A stretch of DNA of 64,000 nt, taken from contig NZ_CP018192.1 of the NCBI RefSeq assembly GCF_001889525.1, forward strand, positions 1,561,493-1,625,492, read 5' to 3'. A program made the position numbers and the translations under genes. This DNA is from Granulibacter bethesdensis. GTDB taxonomy: Bacteria > Pseudomonadota > Alphaproteobacteria > Acetobacterales > Acetobacteraceae. Under the pieces are notes generated by a model. It did no database searches. It was not told the DNA's origin and saw only the letters and a program-made list of their open reading frames with translations. Shown in pieces: positions 17,059 through 26,419 of this stretch (its first letter is position 1; each line of letters starts with the position of its first letter).

Positions 17059-17532
17059 GATTTTCAGAACCATTGCTGGCGGACGGCCTGCGCCGAATGT
17101 CACCTCCTCCTCAAGCGCCGCCCCAAGCAGGGCCTCCGCGAGAGGGGAAGCATAGCTGATCAGGCCCTGTTTCGGATCGGCCTCATCTTCCCCGACGATG
17201 CGGTAGACCACGGTGCGATCACCCAGACTGAGCTGGACGGTATCCCCGAACGCGACCCCCGCCAGATCATCCGCTGCAGGTGGCACCAGTTGGGCCGAGG
17301 CGCGGCGCGCCAGCCAGTACCGCAGATCACGGGCCAGCGCCGCGCGGCTCTCACTCTCCTCGGGATGGGACTGTTTTTCTTCCGCCAGAGCCGTTTGCAG
17401 CCGGGCAATCTCCGCCTCAATCGCTGACAGGCCGCTGGCAGTCACGAAATTGGGGCGATCACTGATCGGGCGTTCCGGCACTTCGGCAGCCTGAGCCGCC
17501 ATCGCATCCTCGGAGACGAAAGCACGACTCAT
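17050..17532 (-). CDS. GreA/GreB-family transcription elongation factor-like protein
   Basis: A 160-aa protein. The C-terminal half (from about residue 85) matches the GreA/GreB FKBP-like domain that docks on RNA polymerase: VAFGDTVQLS, YRIVGEDEADPKQG, SYASPLAEALLG. The N-terminal half has a helical, coiled-coil-like stretch (ASGLSAIEAEIARLQTAL through ARDLRYWLARR). I do not see the usual GDxxENAEY acidic tip that in Gre factors places the metal in the polymerase active site, so it may not stimulate cleavage normally. The chosen ATG at 17532 overlaps the gltX stop by four bases (ATGA), which implies translational coupling; an upstream in-frame extension inside gltX is unlikely to be used. It could be called GreA-like, GreB-like or Rnk-like. 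Confidence 0.75.
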   Translation of the reverse strand: MSRAFVSEDAMAAQAAEVPERPISDRPNFVTASGLSAIEAEIARLQTALAEEKQSHPEESESRAALARDLRYWLARRASAQLVPPAADDLAGVAFGDTVQLSLGDRTVVYRIVGEDEADPKQGLISYASPLAEALLGAALEEEVTFGAGRPPAMVLKIIR

Positions 17533-18872
17533 TCCGCCATGGCTCCCGATGTCAGAGCGAGGCGGGTCCACACACGTTCAGCCCCCATCAGAGGCAGCAG
17601 AGCGGCCAGTTCCGGCCCATGCTCTTCCCCTGTCAGTGCCAGACGGAGCGGGCGGAACAAGGCCCGGCCCGAGCGGCCCGATGCCTCCTTCACAGCACGC
17701 GTCCAGACAGACCATGTGGTGGTATCCCACGGCTCCTGCGGCAGCAGAGGGAGGGCCTGCTTCAGCAGGGCATTATCCTCATCCGTCAGAACCGGTGGCA
17801 CAATGCTGCCCGCAACGACATCCCACCAGAGACGCGCCTCAGCCAGCATATCCAGATTGCCGCGCACAGCCTCCCAGAATGCTTCTGTCGCACCCTGCGG
17901 CAAACGGTCCTGCACGGCGCTGAACGGCATAGTCTGCAAGGTGCGGCGATTCAACGCGGCCAGCTGACTGCCATCGAACCGGGCCGAGGAAGCAGAAAAC
18001 GCATCCAGATCAAACTCCTGCGCCAGTTCCGCCAGCGTCAATGGCTGCGGATCGCGGGAGGAGCCGAGACGCGCCAGATAGGAAACCAGCGCCACCGGCT
18101 CGATCCCATCCCGCGCAAGACTGCGCAAGGTCAGGCTGTCGATCCGCTTGGAGAGCTTGCCGCCATCCGCATCCGTCAGCAGCGGCAGATGCGCAAGCGC
18201 AGGCGCCGCCTTGCCGAGTGCCTCGAACAGATCGGTCTGCACACCGCTATTACTGATATGATCCTCACCACGGATGATGTGGGTGACACCGGTTGCGATA
18301 TCATCCACCACCGAGGTGAACGTATAAAGCGGCGTGCCATCAGCACGGATCACCACCGGATCGGAGATCGCCTGCAACTTCACCTGCCGCGGCCCCAGCA
18401 CGCCATCGCGCCAGCTAACGGTGCGATCGGACAACAGGAAGCGCCAGTATGGACGCTTGCCATTGGCTTCCGCCTGTGCACGCTGCTCCGGCGTCATTTT
18501 CAGCATGGCACGGTCATAAACCGGGGCCCGTCCCTGCTTCAGACGAAGTTCCCTTTTGTAGCGAAGTTCTTCCTCGCTCTCGAAACAGGGATACAGACGA
18601 CCGGAGGCTTTCAAAGCTTCAGCAGCAGCTTCATAGCGGTCCATATTGTCGCGCTGGCGGAATGTATCGGCCCATTCAATCCCCATCCAGCGGAGATCCT
18701 GCGCAATCGCTTCCGCATATTCATCGCGGGAGCGTTCCAGATCGGTATCGTCCAGACGCAGGGTGAACTTGCCGGAATAGCGCAGCGCAAACAGCGCATT
18801 GGCTACTGCAATCCGGGCATTACCAACATGCAGATAGCCCGTCGGACTGGGCGCGAAACGAACATGCACCAT
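17529..18872 (-). CDS. gltX: Glutamate--tRNA ligase
   Basis: A 447-aa class I aminoacyl-tRNA synthetase that charges tRNA with glutamate in the cytoplasm. The ATP-binding HIGH motif is HVGN (residues 15-18) in the context RFAPSPTGYLHVGN. The KMSKS motif is KLSKR (residues 239-243) after DADGG. DDTD and the RGEDH motif are also present. The length is near the short end for bacterial GluRS. Many alphaproteobacteria carry two GluRS paralogues and use GatCAB for Gln-tRNA; which paralogue this is cannot be told. It sits between a small conserved gene (three bases upstream) and the Gre-like gene (four-base overlap), probably one transcript. Confidence 0.95.
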   Translation of the reverse strand: MVHVRFAPSPTGYLHVGNARIAVANALFALRYSGKFTLRLDDTDLERSRDEYAEAIAQDLRWMGIEWADTFRQRDNMDRYEAAAEALKASGRLYPCFESEEELRYKRELRLKQGRAPVYDRAMLKMTPEQRAQAEANGKRPYWRFLLSDRTVSWRDGVLGPRQVKLQAISDPVVIRADGTPLYTFTSVVDDIATGVTHIIRGEDHISNSGVQTDLFEALGKAAPALAHLPLLTDADGGKLSKRIDSLTLRSLARDGIEPVALVSYLARLGSSRDPQPLTLAELAQEFDLDAFSASSARFDGSQLAALNRRTLQTMPFSAVQDRLPQGATEAFWEAVRGNLDMLAEARLWWDVVAGSIVPPVLTDEDNALLKQALPLLPQEPWDTTTWSVWTRAVKEASGRSGRALFRPLRLALTGEEHGPELAALLPLMGAERVWTRLALTSGAMAE

Positions 18873-18875
18873 GGA

Positions 18876-19304
18876 TCAATCCTCTCGCCCGTCACCATCG
18901 GCAGCCGCCGAGGCGGAGGAGGACGCACCCTCCTCCGCATCATCATCCGTATCCCGGCGTGGATCGATCAGGCGCCAGTCCCGGTCTTCCCCCTTGGCCG
19001 GTTCACGAGCGAAAACCCCGACTTCCGCGGCGCTGGACCAGCCATGCTCGCCCCCATCCACGACTTCAGCGTCCTCTCCGAAAGCAGACCATGCGGCCAG
19101 CACGTCAGCCGGAGCCATACCGGTCTCGCGGCACCGTTCGAGGCTGTCGCGCACATAGCGGCGTGCAAAGGCATTGGCGTGCATCAGCGTCAGAAAACCT
19201 GACACTTCCTCCACCACGCGATCTTCCAGCGCCGCATCTTCGGGGGCCGACAGATCGAGGATGCGTACACACCATCCACCATCGGGAGAAAACAGATCAC
19301 TCAA
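18876..19304 (-). CDS. Small acidic conserved hypothetical protein
   Basis: A 142-aa protein of unknown function. The first 95 residues are likely a small folded alpha/beta domain (GGWCVRILDLS, FARRYVRDSLERCRETG, VLAAWSAFGEDAEV). The rest is a charged, disordered tail rich in Asp, Glu, Ser and Ala (DTDDDAEEGASSSAS). The apparent start is TTG at 19304 with AAGG about 14 bases upstream; no better start is in frame. It lies immediately upstream of gltX (three bases between stop and start), so the two are co-transcribed. No catalytic motif is recognisable. Confidence 0.7.
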   Translation of the reverse strand: MSDLFSPDGGWCVRILDLSAPEDAALEDRVVEEVSGFLTLMHANAFARRYVRDSLERCRETGMAPADVLAAWSAFGEDAEVVDGGEHGWSSAAEVGVFAREPAKGEDRDWRLIDPRRDTDDDAEEGASSSASAAADGDGRED

Positions 19305-19357
19305 ACCAGTCTGCCTTTCATCTGGGCGTTCTGACCGCCCGGCGCACTAAAACAGGA

Positions 19358-19386
19358 AACCCGCCCGGCGCGGTGGCGGGCGGGTT
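19358..19386 (-). terminator. Terminator after the metallopeptidase gene
   Basis: A ten-base-pair GC-rich stem AACCCGCCCG / CGGGCGGGTT with a nine-base loop. On the minus strand it is followed by TTTCCTGTTTT. It lies between the minus-strand genes at 19455-20549 and 18876-19304. Confidence 0.6.
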
Positions 19387-19454
19387 GAAAGCCTATCATA
19401 TAGTGCAGTTGCTCCGCCGATAGAAGCAAGGCGACGGAAAGGCAGACACCCCGT

Positions 19455-20549
19455 TTATGCCGCCTGCGGCTCCGACTGAACCATAGCATGGCGCTGATCA
19501 TGAATCAGCGTATGGATAAAGGCCAGCTTCGCCTCCACCGCGCTGTTCAATACAAAGGGATATAGATCAGACTCCCCCATGCTCCGGTTGAGACTGTTCA
19601 CGGCCACCGTCAGCGGAACCCAGGCGGTGATCAGATCTTCGATACGATCAACCTCATGGGGACCGAAATCAATTTTTGTCGCCATTTCACCGCTGACATC
19701 GGCCTTTGCCCGCACCTGAAGCCCGAAGGCGTTGGCAGTCTCCAGCGTATCGACGATATGCAGGTAATGCGCCCATGTTTCCGCGAAATCCTCCCAGGGA
19801 TGCACGCTGGCATAAGCGCTGATGAAATTCTCCTCCCAACCCACAGGGGGGCCGTTCTCATATCGGTTCTGCAAAGCCTGCTGATAATCCAGCTGGTCAT
19901 CGCCAAACACAGCACGGCATTCTTCCAGACGGTCGCCATCCCGCACCAGACGATCCCAGAAGAAATGCCCGACTTCATGACGGAAATGACCGATCAAAGT
20001 GCGATATTGCTCGCCCATCTCCTGCTGCATCTTGGCACGCTCGGCATCGTCAGCCTCTTTCAGAGCGATGGTGATAACACCGTTATCGTGACCGGTCAGC
20101 ACCGGCTCCTCCGGAGTGTCATCCTTAAAATCGAATACCAGCCCCTCCGGATGCTCCTGCACCGTCGGCAGGGGCAGACCAAGCTGGATCAGCGTATAAA
20201 ACAGGCGATGTTTGGCCAACTCAAGCTTCTGCCATTTCTCCAGATTGCCGGGAATAGACAGATCGGGAATGGTCCGGTTATGGCGGCAGGCCAGACAGAA
20301 CCGGTCGGCACTCCCAGTCGGGACCAGCCAGTTGCAGCCATCATTCACTACATTGTCGCAGAAACGATAAGTGCCTCCATCCGCCATGGCGCGGAACACA
20401 GCTGTTCCATCCTCCTCAGGTTCCATCGGCTCCAGCGCGCTGAGCGAAGCCGTCTGGGGAATATATCCCAGCCTGTGCCCACATTTGCCGCATTCCCGGT
20501 TTTCGAAATACAGCAGGTTTCCGCAATGGTCGCAGTTGAAGAGCTTCAT
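19455..20549 (-). CDS. Putative zinc-binding metallopeptidase with N-terminal zinc ribbon
   Basis: A 364-aa cytoplasmic-looking protein. It opens with a zinc ribbon made of two CxxC pairs (CDHC at residues 6-9 and CGKC about residues 20-23). Two further cysteines near residues 70 and 85 (NDGCNW, FCLACRH) may form a second metal site. The metallopeptidase signature HEVGH is at residues 191-195 (H191, E192, H195). An Asp/Glu-rich helix with FAETWAHYLH follows about 60 residues later and fits a third ligand. This architecture matches the 'putative zinc-binding metallo-peptidase / zinc-ribbon' family, whose substrates are unknown. It is 81 bases downstream of the nicotinate phosphoribosyltransferase gene and likely in the same transcript. 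Confidence 0.85.
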   Translation of the reverse strand: MKLFNCDHCGNLLYFENRECGKCGHRLGYIPQTASLSALEPMEPEEDGTAVFRAMADGGTYRFCDNVVNDGCNWLVPTGSADRFCLACRHNRTIPDLSIPGNLEKWQKLELAKHRLFYTLIQLGLPLPTVQEHPEGLVFDFKDDTPEEPVLTGHDNGVITIALKEADDAERAKMQQEMGEQYRTLIGHFRHEVGHFFWDRLVRDGDRLEECRAVFGDDQLDYQQALQNRYENGPPVGWEENFISAYASVHPWEDFAETWAHYLHIVDTLETANAFGLQVRAKADVSGEMATKIDFGPHEVDRIEDLITAWVPLTVAVNSLNRSMGESDLYPFVLNSAVEAKLAFIHTLIHDQRHAMVQSEPQAA

Positions 20550-20630
20550 GACATGATCCGATCCGGCAATGTGCAGGCTTTAACGCCAGCCGGCATCAGG
20601 GTTTCCACGCCACACCCCCGGCAGATGAGA

Positions 20631-21770
20631 TCAGCGATCCTTGCGGAACAGAAACTCTCGCCCGACCTTCACCCGGTTCTGTCCATCATAGGCAATGATG
20701 TCCGCTGTCGCATAGGTTTCGCTCCAGCGTTCGGGGATAAAGCTGCCCGTGCCGACCACATCGATCGGCGCATGCACATCCGCCATGACCCGGCATTTTT
20801 CAGCGCTGAAGCCGGAGGACGCCACAATCCCCACTTTGGGGAAACCGGCCTCGTCCAGCGTATCGCGCATATGCCAGATGGATGCTGCCGAAACACCGGT
20901 GCCGACCAGATAACGCAGCTCGTCCTCCGAGCGGTAGCGACGGATTGCCTCCGGTGCGTGTTTTTCAAGGACAGCATAACTCGCGGAGGGGCTTAAACCC
21001 TCCATGAAACGTCCACCATGGGTATCCAGGCGCACGGCAAGATTGCCGGACGCAGCCCTTTCCGGAAAACGACCGCAGACGATCAGCGTGTCTGTCAGTT
21101 CCCGACCGAAATAATCGGCCAGAATGGTCATTTTCTCCTCGGGAAATGTTTCGGCGAACATCTCGCAGGCACGCAGGGTCGAGCCTGCATAACCTATCAA
21201 TGCATGCGGCATGGTGCCGAAACCGGAAGAGGCCCCGAACCAGTGGGCGGTGGCATCATTGGCATTGCCGATAAAGCCTTTTGCCCCCTCTCGCCGGGCT
21301 GCAGCACTGCCAACGGAAGCGGCATAGGCCATGATGTCCTCCATTTCCGCCCCCGCACAATGGCGGGCTTCCATGGCCAGAAACGCAGATTCCGGCAGGG
21401 CAAGGCACATCTGGCTGGCATTCAGCGCCGCGACACAGGCCGGGCCGAGTTTCTGAAGAAGGATCGTCTCCAGATCGACCAATGCCCGGAAACTGCCGGA
21501 GATATACAGCAGTGGCTCCCCGGCCCCGACCCATTCCCCCTCCTTGTGGAGGGCCTCGATCATGACCTGCTCGCCGCGCCGCTGCATCACATCATGCAGC
21601 CACTCCGTCGCCAGCCTGGTGGCTGACAGAACCGGACGCCGCAGGAACACCGCATAGGTGACCGGCACATCTCCAAACCGGGAAACGATGGCCCGCGTAC
21701 GGTTGAAATACGCATCGGTGCGGCTCGCTATATCCTCATCGCTGTCGCGTGCCTCATGAGTGCCACCCAT
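20631..21770 (-). CDS. pncB: Nicotinate phosphoribosyltransferase
   Basis: A 379-aa type II phosphoribosyltransferase of the NAPRTase family, which makes nicotinate mononucleotide from nicotinate and PRPP in NAD salvage. Visible family features are the N-terminal TDAYFNRTR, the EGEWVGAGEPLLYISG strand, LVDLETILLQKLG, the substrate/phosphate-binding blocks GFIGNANDATAHWFG and MPHALIGYAGS, RLDTHGGRF, and SSGFSAEKC near the C-terminus. The Thr-Asp-x-Tyr opening is typical of NAPRTase rather than of nicotinamide-specific enzymes. The ATG at 21770 is preceded by a purine-rich AGAGAGACAG. It is 18 bases behind the DAHP synthase gene and shares its transcript. Confidence 0.88.
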   Translation of the reverse strand: MGGTHEARDSDEDIASRTDAYFNRTRAIVSRFGDVPVTYAVFLRRPVLSATRLATEWLHDVMQRRGEQVMIEALHKEGEWVGAGEPLLYISGSFRALVDLETILLQKLGPACVAALNASQMCLALPESAFLAMEARHCAGAEMEDIMAYAASVGSAAARREGAKGFIGNANDATAHWFGASSGFGTMPHALIGYAGSTLRACEMFAETFPEEKMTILADYFGRELTDTLIVCGRFPERAASGNLAVRLDTHGGRFMEGLSPSASYAVLEKHAPEAIRRYRSEDELRYLVGTGVSAASIWHMRDTLDEAGFPKVGIVASSGFSAEKCRVMADVHAPIDVVGTGSFIPERWSETYATADIIAYDGQNRVKVGREFLFRKDR

Positions 21771-21788
21771 CTGTCTCTCTCTGCGTCG

Positions 21789-23195
21789 TTACGGGATGGA
21801 TTTGCTGACATGGTGCAGGCGCTGCTTCAACTCACTCGCCAGCAGGAACGCCAATTCCAGCGACTGTTCCGCATTCAGGCGCGGATCGCAGAAGGTTTCA
21901 TAGGCGCGGCCAAGATCGGTCTCGGTCAGGCGGTGGGCGCCACCGATGCATTCGGTCACATCGCGGCCCGTCATCTCCACATGGATACCGCCCGCCCAGG
22001 TTCCTTCCTGCGCATGCGCGTCGAAGAAGCCACGCACCTCGCCAAGGATACTGTCGAAATTACGGGTCTTGATCTTGCTGTTGGTCGAGATCGTGTTGCC
22101 ATGCATCGGGTCGCACACCCACACCACCGGCACGCCAGAGCGCTTGACCGCCCGCAGCAAGGGCGGCAGGCGATCCCTCACCTTGTCTGCACCCATGCGG
22201 CTGATCAGGGTGATGCGGCCCGGCTCGGCGCGCGGGTTCAGCAATTCGCACAGGCGCACCACCTCATCAGGATCGGCATTCGGGCCGAGCTTGATGCCGA
22301 TGGGATTATGGATGCCGCGCATGAACTCCACATGCGCCCCGTCGGGCTGGCGGGTCCGCTCGCCAATCCAGATGAAATGCGCGGAGCAGCCGTAATACTC
22401 GCCTGTTGTGGAATCGACCCGGGTGAAGGCTTCCTCATAAGGCAGCAGCAGCGCCTCATGCCCGGTATAGAATTCGGTTTCCCGCACCTGCGCGGTGTCT
22501 TTCAGCCCACAGGCGGCCATGAAGCGCAGCGTTTCATCAATGCGGGTCGCCATATCCCGATACTGGCTGGCCAGCGGGGAACGCTCCACGAAGCCGAGAT
22601 TCCAGCGATGGACTTCATGCAGATCAGCGTAGCCGCCGGAAGCGAAGGCCCGCAGCAGGTTCATCCGGCCGGCAGACTGGAAATAGGCGGTCTCCATCCG
22701 TGCCGGGTCCGGCACGCGATCCTCCGCCGTGAAGGCCGGCCCATTGATGATATCACCGCGATAGCTGGGCAGGGTCTCCCCATTCACCGTTTCAGTATCA
22801 CTGGAGCGCGGCTTGGCGAACTGACCGGCCATACGTCCGACCTTCACCACCGGCAAACCAGCGCCGAATGTCAGCACCACCGCCATCTGCAACAGCACCC
22901 GGAATGTGTCACGGATGATATTGGCGGTGAAATCGCCGAAACTCTCCGCGCAATCGCCGCCCTGCAACACAAAAGCCCGCCCCTGTGCCACTTCGGCAAG
23001 CTGGGCCTTCAGACGGCGTGCCTCACCCGCAAAAACCAGCGGCGGATAACGATGCAGACGCTGCTCGACTTCACCCAGCGCAGCGGGGTCCGTATAGACC
23101 GGCACCTGCAAAATCGGGCGCTCACGCCAGCTTTGCGGCGTCCAGGCCTTGGCAGTAGCCGGGGCAGAGGGTCCGGCGGTCATGATCGTATCCAT
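21789..23195 (-). CDS. Class II 3-deoxy-7-phosphoheptulonate (DAHP) synthase
   Basis: A 468-aa plant-type (class II) DAHP synthase, the first enzyme of the shikimate pathway, condensing phosphoenolpyruvate with erythrose 4-phosphate. Typical sequence is visible along its length: [52 protein letters not shown], the WNLGF and EALLLPYEE segments, [13 protein letters not shown], the CDPMHGNT metal-binding block and the C-terminal [17 protein letters not shown] and [15 protein letters not shown] use ATG 23195 because sequence upstream lacks family similarity; another ATG at 23183 is possible. Class II enzymes are called aroF, aroG or aroH in different genomes, so I give no symbol. Confidence 0.93.
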   Translation of the reverse strand: MDTIMTAGPSAPATAKAWTPQSWRERPILQVPVYTDPAALGEVEQRLHRYPPLVFAGEARRLKAQLAEVAQGRAFVLQGGDCAESFGDFTANIIRDTFRVLLQMAVVLTFGAGLPVVKVGRMAGQFAKPRSSDTETVNGETLPSYRGDIINGPAFTAEDRVPDPARMETAYFQSAGRMNLLRAFASGGYADLHEVHRWNLGFVERSPLASQYRDMATRIDETLRFMAACGLKDTAQVRETEFYTGHEALLLPYEEAFTRVDSTTGEYYGCSAHFIWIGERTRQPDGAHVEFMRGIHNPIGIKLGPNADPDEVVRLCELLNPRAEPGRITLISRMGADKVRDRLPPLLRAVKRSGVPVVWVCDPMHGNTISTNSKIKTRNFDSILGEVRGFFDAHAQEGTWAGGIHVEMTGRDVTECIGGAHRLTETDLGRAYETFCDPRLNAEQSLELAFLLASELKQRLHHVSKSIP

Positions 23196-23448
23196 TGCGT
23201 ATCTCGTTCCGGCAAATTCCGTTCTGTCCAACCGGGGACGGCATTTCTCTATCGCGCCGGCCAGACAATCCTTCCAAGCTACCCCGCACACCGCGCCCCG
23301 TCCAATCGTTGCCGTTTCACGTCAGGGGTGTGCCTCCGGCAACGCTGCATGACGGGCAGTAGTCTGAATTCACAACATGGCGCGTTATCCCTAACTTCAC
23401 AGCACGATGATCCCCGAATCGTATCCTCCACCAAGGACAGCCTTCTTC

Positions 23449-23940
23449 ATGAGTGGTCAGCCTGTCAGTTCCCGCCTGCCATCAACCCGCTTCTCTTCCT
23501 CCCGATGGGCGACAAGACTGTTCGACCTGTTCGAGGACGGGGTGATGCTGATCCTGACCATCGTCATCGTCCTGCTGGCCGCGCTGTCGCTCTGGAGACT
23601 GGTGGCATCGCTGGTGGTGATGCTGGCCGAGCACGGGCTGAACCCCTCCGACCCCCAGGTGCTGCAACGGATTTTCGGCATGATTTTTACCGTGCTGATC
23701 GCGCTGGAGTTCAAACACTCCCTGCTGCGGATCGGAGACGGGCGGGACCGGCCCGCCATTCGCATCCGCTCCGTCATCCTGATTGGTATGCTCACCACGG
23801 TACGCAAGTTCATCATCATGGACATCAAGGATACCGGCATGGTGGAGATGCTCTCCCTCTCTGCCGCGATCCTGTGTCTGGGGATCGTTTACTGGCTGGT
23901 GCGCGATCCGACCCCACGTCTGCCGGGGGAGCCATCCTGA
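23449..23940 (+). CDS. PsiE-like (phosphate-starvation-inducible E family) membrane protein
   Basis: A 163-aa inner-membrane protein with four predicted hydrophobic segments (residues about 35-60, 75-92, 105-122 and 133-150). It resembles the PsiE family (PF06146-type): FDLFEDGVMLILTIVIVLL, FGMIFTVLIALEFKHSLL, SVILIGMLTTVRKFIIMDIK. Function is unknown; the founding member is induced by phosphate starvation in E. coli. I chose ATG 23449 because AAGGA lies 11 bases upstream; an in-frame ATG at 23407 has none. It is 43 bases upstream of the receptor gene and may be the first gene of that cluster. Confidence 0.8.
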   Translation: MSGQPVSSRLPSTRFSSSRWATRLFDLFEDGVMLILTIVIVLLAALSLWRLVASLVVMLAEHGLNPSDPQVLQRIFGMIFTVLIALEFKHSLLRIGDGRDRPAIRIRSVILIGMLTTVRKFIIMDIKDTGMVEMLSLSAAILCLGIVYWLVRDPTPRLPGEPS

Positions 23941-23983
23941 ATGTGATCACATCCCTCCCTCGCCGCCACCTGATCCCGCTGCT

Positions 23984-26419
23984 ATGCCGGAACCAGCCGT
24001 AAGCAGGCGGGTTTATACCGCTCCGGTAATGAGACCGCACGGAGCCAGTCAGGAGATCGCGTTTTTGCAGCCCGCCGAGCAGCCCGATGAAGTCATCGAC
24101 CCAACCGGGCAACGACAGGAGCGTACCCGCCGCAAGCTGCGCCGGGTGCTGTTGCCCACCATCGGCATTACCCTGGTTCTCGGGTCCATGTTTGCCATAG
24201 GGTATCATTCCTATATTCTGGTGCGCACCAATACGATCAAGCTCTCCAACGAACTGCTCAACGCGACACAGAATTATATCGCTCAGGAAGTCACGACCTA
24301 TCTTTCACCTGCACAGCTTGGTTCCCGACTGGTGCAGGATCTGCTTCAGCATGGTGCGCTCGACAATAACGGCAAGCTGTTCAACTTCTACGCGGGCGGC
24401 ATGCTGCGGCAGGTGCCGCAAATTCAGGCTTTCTATCTCGCCAACTCGGATGGTGATTTTGCACTGGTACAGCGGGACGGCAATGGCGGAACGGAGATCG
24501 TGGTGGTGTCCGCCGGACCCGACCGGGTCAGGCTCCGTTCCGTTATTCGTAATAATGCCAATGGTGAACTGGTCTCCAGCGCCCCCCCCAGCCCCGATCC
24601 CTACGATCCTCGCACCAGCAACTATTATCAACAGCCCGTCAGGACCAAGCAGCCATACTGGTCCCCGCCCTATATTTTCAAACCCACCGGGCGTCCGGTC
24701 ATTACGACGTCCACCGCCTATCATAATGCGGATACCCGCGATCACGTCATTGCCGTCAACATCTCGCTGGATCAGCTATCGTCCTTTCTCGATTCTCTGA
24801 AGATCGGTGAGCACGGTTATGCGGTGATTGCGCAGAAAAACGGGCAGATTGTCGCATCGCGTGATGTGCTGGGTCAGGCCGCGCTCGATCCCGTCAAGGC
24901 GCACATCGCCGCTGATCCTAAAACCGGGCAGGACACTCCACTCTCCCGTGCTTTCAATATCTTCCATGTCAGCGGATACGGACCGGGCAGCTTTACCCTT
25001 AAGCGCGGGCAGGACAGCGAGGATTACGTTTTCATCGCCGCCAGACTCCCTGCCGGAGCACCTGACTGGGTACTGCTGATCGTGTTGCCGACAAAGGATT
25101 TTGCAGCCTTCGGGTCACAGGACAGCCGCAGCATGCTGCTGTACTCCGGCATGACAGTTGCGCTGGCCATGGTGCTGGCCGGTCTCCTGATCCGCCAGGG
25201 CAGACGGGTCGAGCACGTCATGGATGTTCTGACCGACCAGAACCAGCGGGCCGAGGACGAGCGCCGATCCCTGCAACAATTGATGAGTCATCCCGACATT
25301 TTCGACGGCAACGAGGAAGCACCTATCCTGACTGAACATCTCGCCTCCGTCAGTCAGGCACAGCGTGCCAGCATCTGGCATATCGGCAGAAACGGACGAA
25401 CCCTCCATTGTGAAGATATCTATGACCGTCGCAGGGACAGCCATATGGGCGGCTTCTCCCTCGGCATGACGGAAGCAGGACCATTGCTGGAGGCCATCGA
25501 AGGCGGCGAAGCGTTCACGATTCAGGATGCCGCTGCCGATCCCCGTACCGAGCGGCTTTACAGGCTGCATATGAGAAACAGCCAGACACGCTCTCTTTCG
25601 GTACAGCCCATCCCGGATCAGGACGGTTTTGTCGGTGCCATCATGCTGGAAGATGCCGGGCGGCTGGCTGAGTCCCGCCATATCGTCAGCATTCTCAGCG
25701 GTATCGTCGGTATCCGTCTGCGCAGCCAGACCGAGGCAGCAATGATACCGGACCTTTCCAGGCCGCAGACCATCGCTACGCAGTCTGCCCCGCCACAACC
25801 GGTGGCAACAGAGTCCTGCCTGCTTTCCCCCCATGATCAGCCTGGTCCGGACAGCCTGCAAAACGGCGTATTTCCTTCCATCGTGGCGATGGTCATCACT
25901 TTCGACGTGCAGCCTGTCGCCATCAGCAATCAGGCCGATCAGGCAGCCATCATCCGTCTTGTTGGAGACATGGCCTCGGATTTTCAGGAGATCGCACGCA
26001 CACACGATATTTTTTCCCTCAAACTGGCCGGGCACCGGTTGTTCGCCGTCAGCGGATGCGGCAGCACGCCTGATCCTCAGGCAGCATTTCAGATGGGGGA
26101 TGCCGCACTGGCGATCCGTGATGCGTGCATCACGCGGCTGGCGGGAGAGGAGATCGATCCAAATTTCCATATCGGCATTGATGTCGGCCCGGCCATGGGG
26201 GCATGGCTGGGAAAAGACCCGGCCGTCTTCAACATATGGGGCCACGCTTTGCAGGGAGCCGAGGCCATGACACAGGGCAATGCCCTGCCTGGCTCCATTC
26301 AGGTAACCGAAGCGGCCTACAAGCTGTTGCGTAGCCACTTCCTGTTCCGCAACCGGGGGGCGTTCTACACGCCGCAAACCGGTATCAGCCGTGCCTACAG
26401 CATGGCGGGGCGGCAATAA
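23984..26419 (+). CDS. Membrane receptor: Cache-like sensor, GAF domain and degenerate class III cyclase domain
   Basis: About 811 aa. A basic cytoplasmic N-terminus is followed by a transmembrane helix (55-77), a large periplasmic region (about 80-380) of double-Cache type (YYQQPVRTKQPYWSPP, GRPVITTSTAYHN), a second helix (about 383-404), a GAF-like domain (about 434-580) and a C-terminal class III nucleotide cyclase-like domain (about 634-800). The fold is recognisable from HIGIDVGPAMGAWLG and VFNIWGHALQGAEAM. Key residues look lost: one metal Asp may remain (D641 in VITFDVQ), the second metal site reads GHR (H684) instead of GD, and the transition-state Asn and Arg are replaced in LQGAEAM. 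It is thus probably a pseudo-cyclase. Its stop shares a base with the start of the MlaE gene. ATG 23984 is the first plausible start after the upstream stop. Confidence 0.78.
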   Translation: MPEPAVSRRVYTAPVMRPHGASQEIAFLQPAEQPDEVIDPTGQRQERTRRKLRRVLLPTIGITLVLGSMFAIGYHSYILVRTNTIKLSNELLNATQNYIAQEVTTYLSPAQLGSRLVQDLLQHGALDNNGKLFNFYAGGMLRQVPQIQAFYLANSDGDFALVQRDGNGGTEIVVVSAGPDRVRLRSVIRNNANGELVSSAPPSPDPYDPRTSNYYQQPVRTKQPYWSPPYIFKPTGRPVITTSTAYHNADTRDHVIAVNISLDQLSSFLDSLKIGEHGYAVIAQKNGQIVASRDVLGQAALDPVKAHIAADPKTGQDTPLSRAFNIFHVSGYGPGSFTLKRGQDSEDYVFIAARLPAGAPDWVLLIVLPTKDFAAFGSQDSRSMLLYSGMTVALAMVLAGLLIRQGRRVEHVMDVLTDQNQRAEDERRSLQQLMSHPDIFDGNEEAPILTEHLASVSQAQRASIWHIGRNGRTLHCEDIYDRRRDSHMGGFSLGMTEAGPLLEAIEGGEAFTIQDAAADPRTERLYRLHMRNSQTRSLSVQPIPDQDGFVGAIMLEDAGRLAESRHIVSILSGIVGIRLRSQTEAAMIPDLSRPQTIATQSAPPQPVATESCLLSPHDQPGPDSLQNGVFPSIVAMVITFDVQPVAISNQADQAAIIRLVGDMASDFQEIARTHDIFSLKLAGHRLFAVSGCGSTPDPQAAFQMGDAALAIRDACITRLAGEEIDPNFHIGIDVGPAMGAWLGKDPAVFNIWGHALQGAEAMTQGNALPGSIQVTEAAYKLLRSHFLFRNRGAFYTPQTGISRAYSMAGRQ

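Noticed and set aside
17619-19202. 527-codon plus-strand open frame opposite gltX
   Set aside because: It is the complement of gltX and the upstream gene. High GC and codon bias create such frames; no domain is visible.
21756-24002. 748-codon plus-strand open frame across the DAHP synthase gene
   Set aside because: It is a shadow of the minus-strand DAHP synthase and of the PsiE-like gene in another frame; the composition is unlike a real protein.
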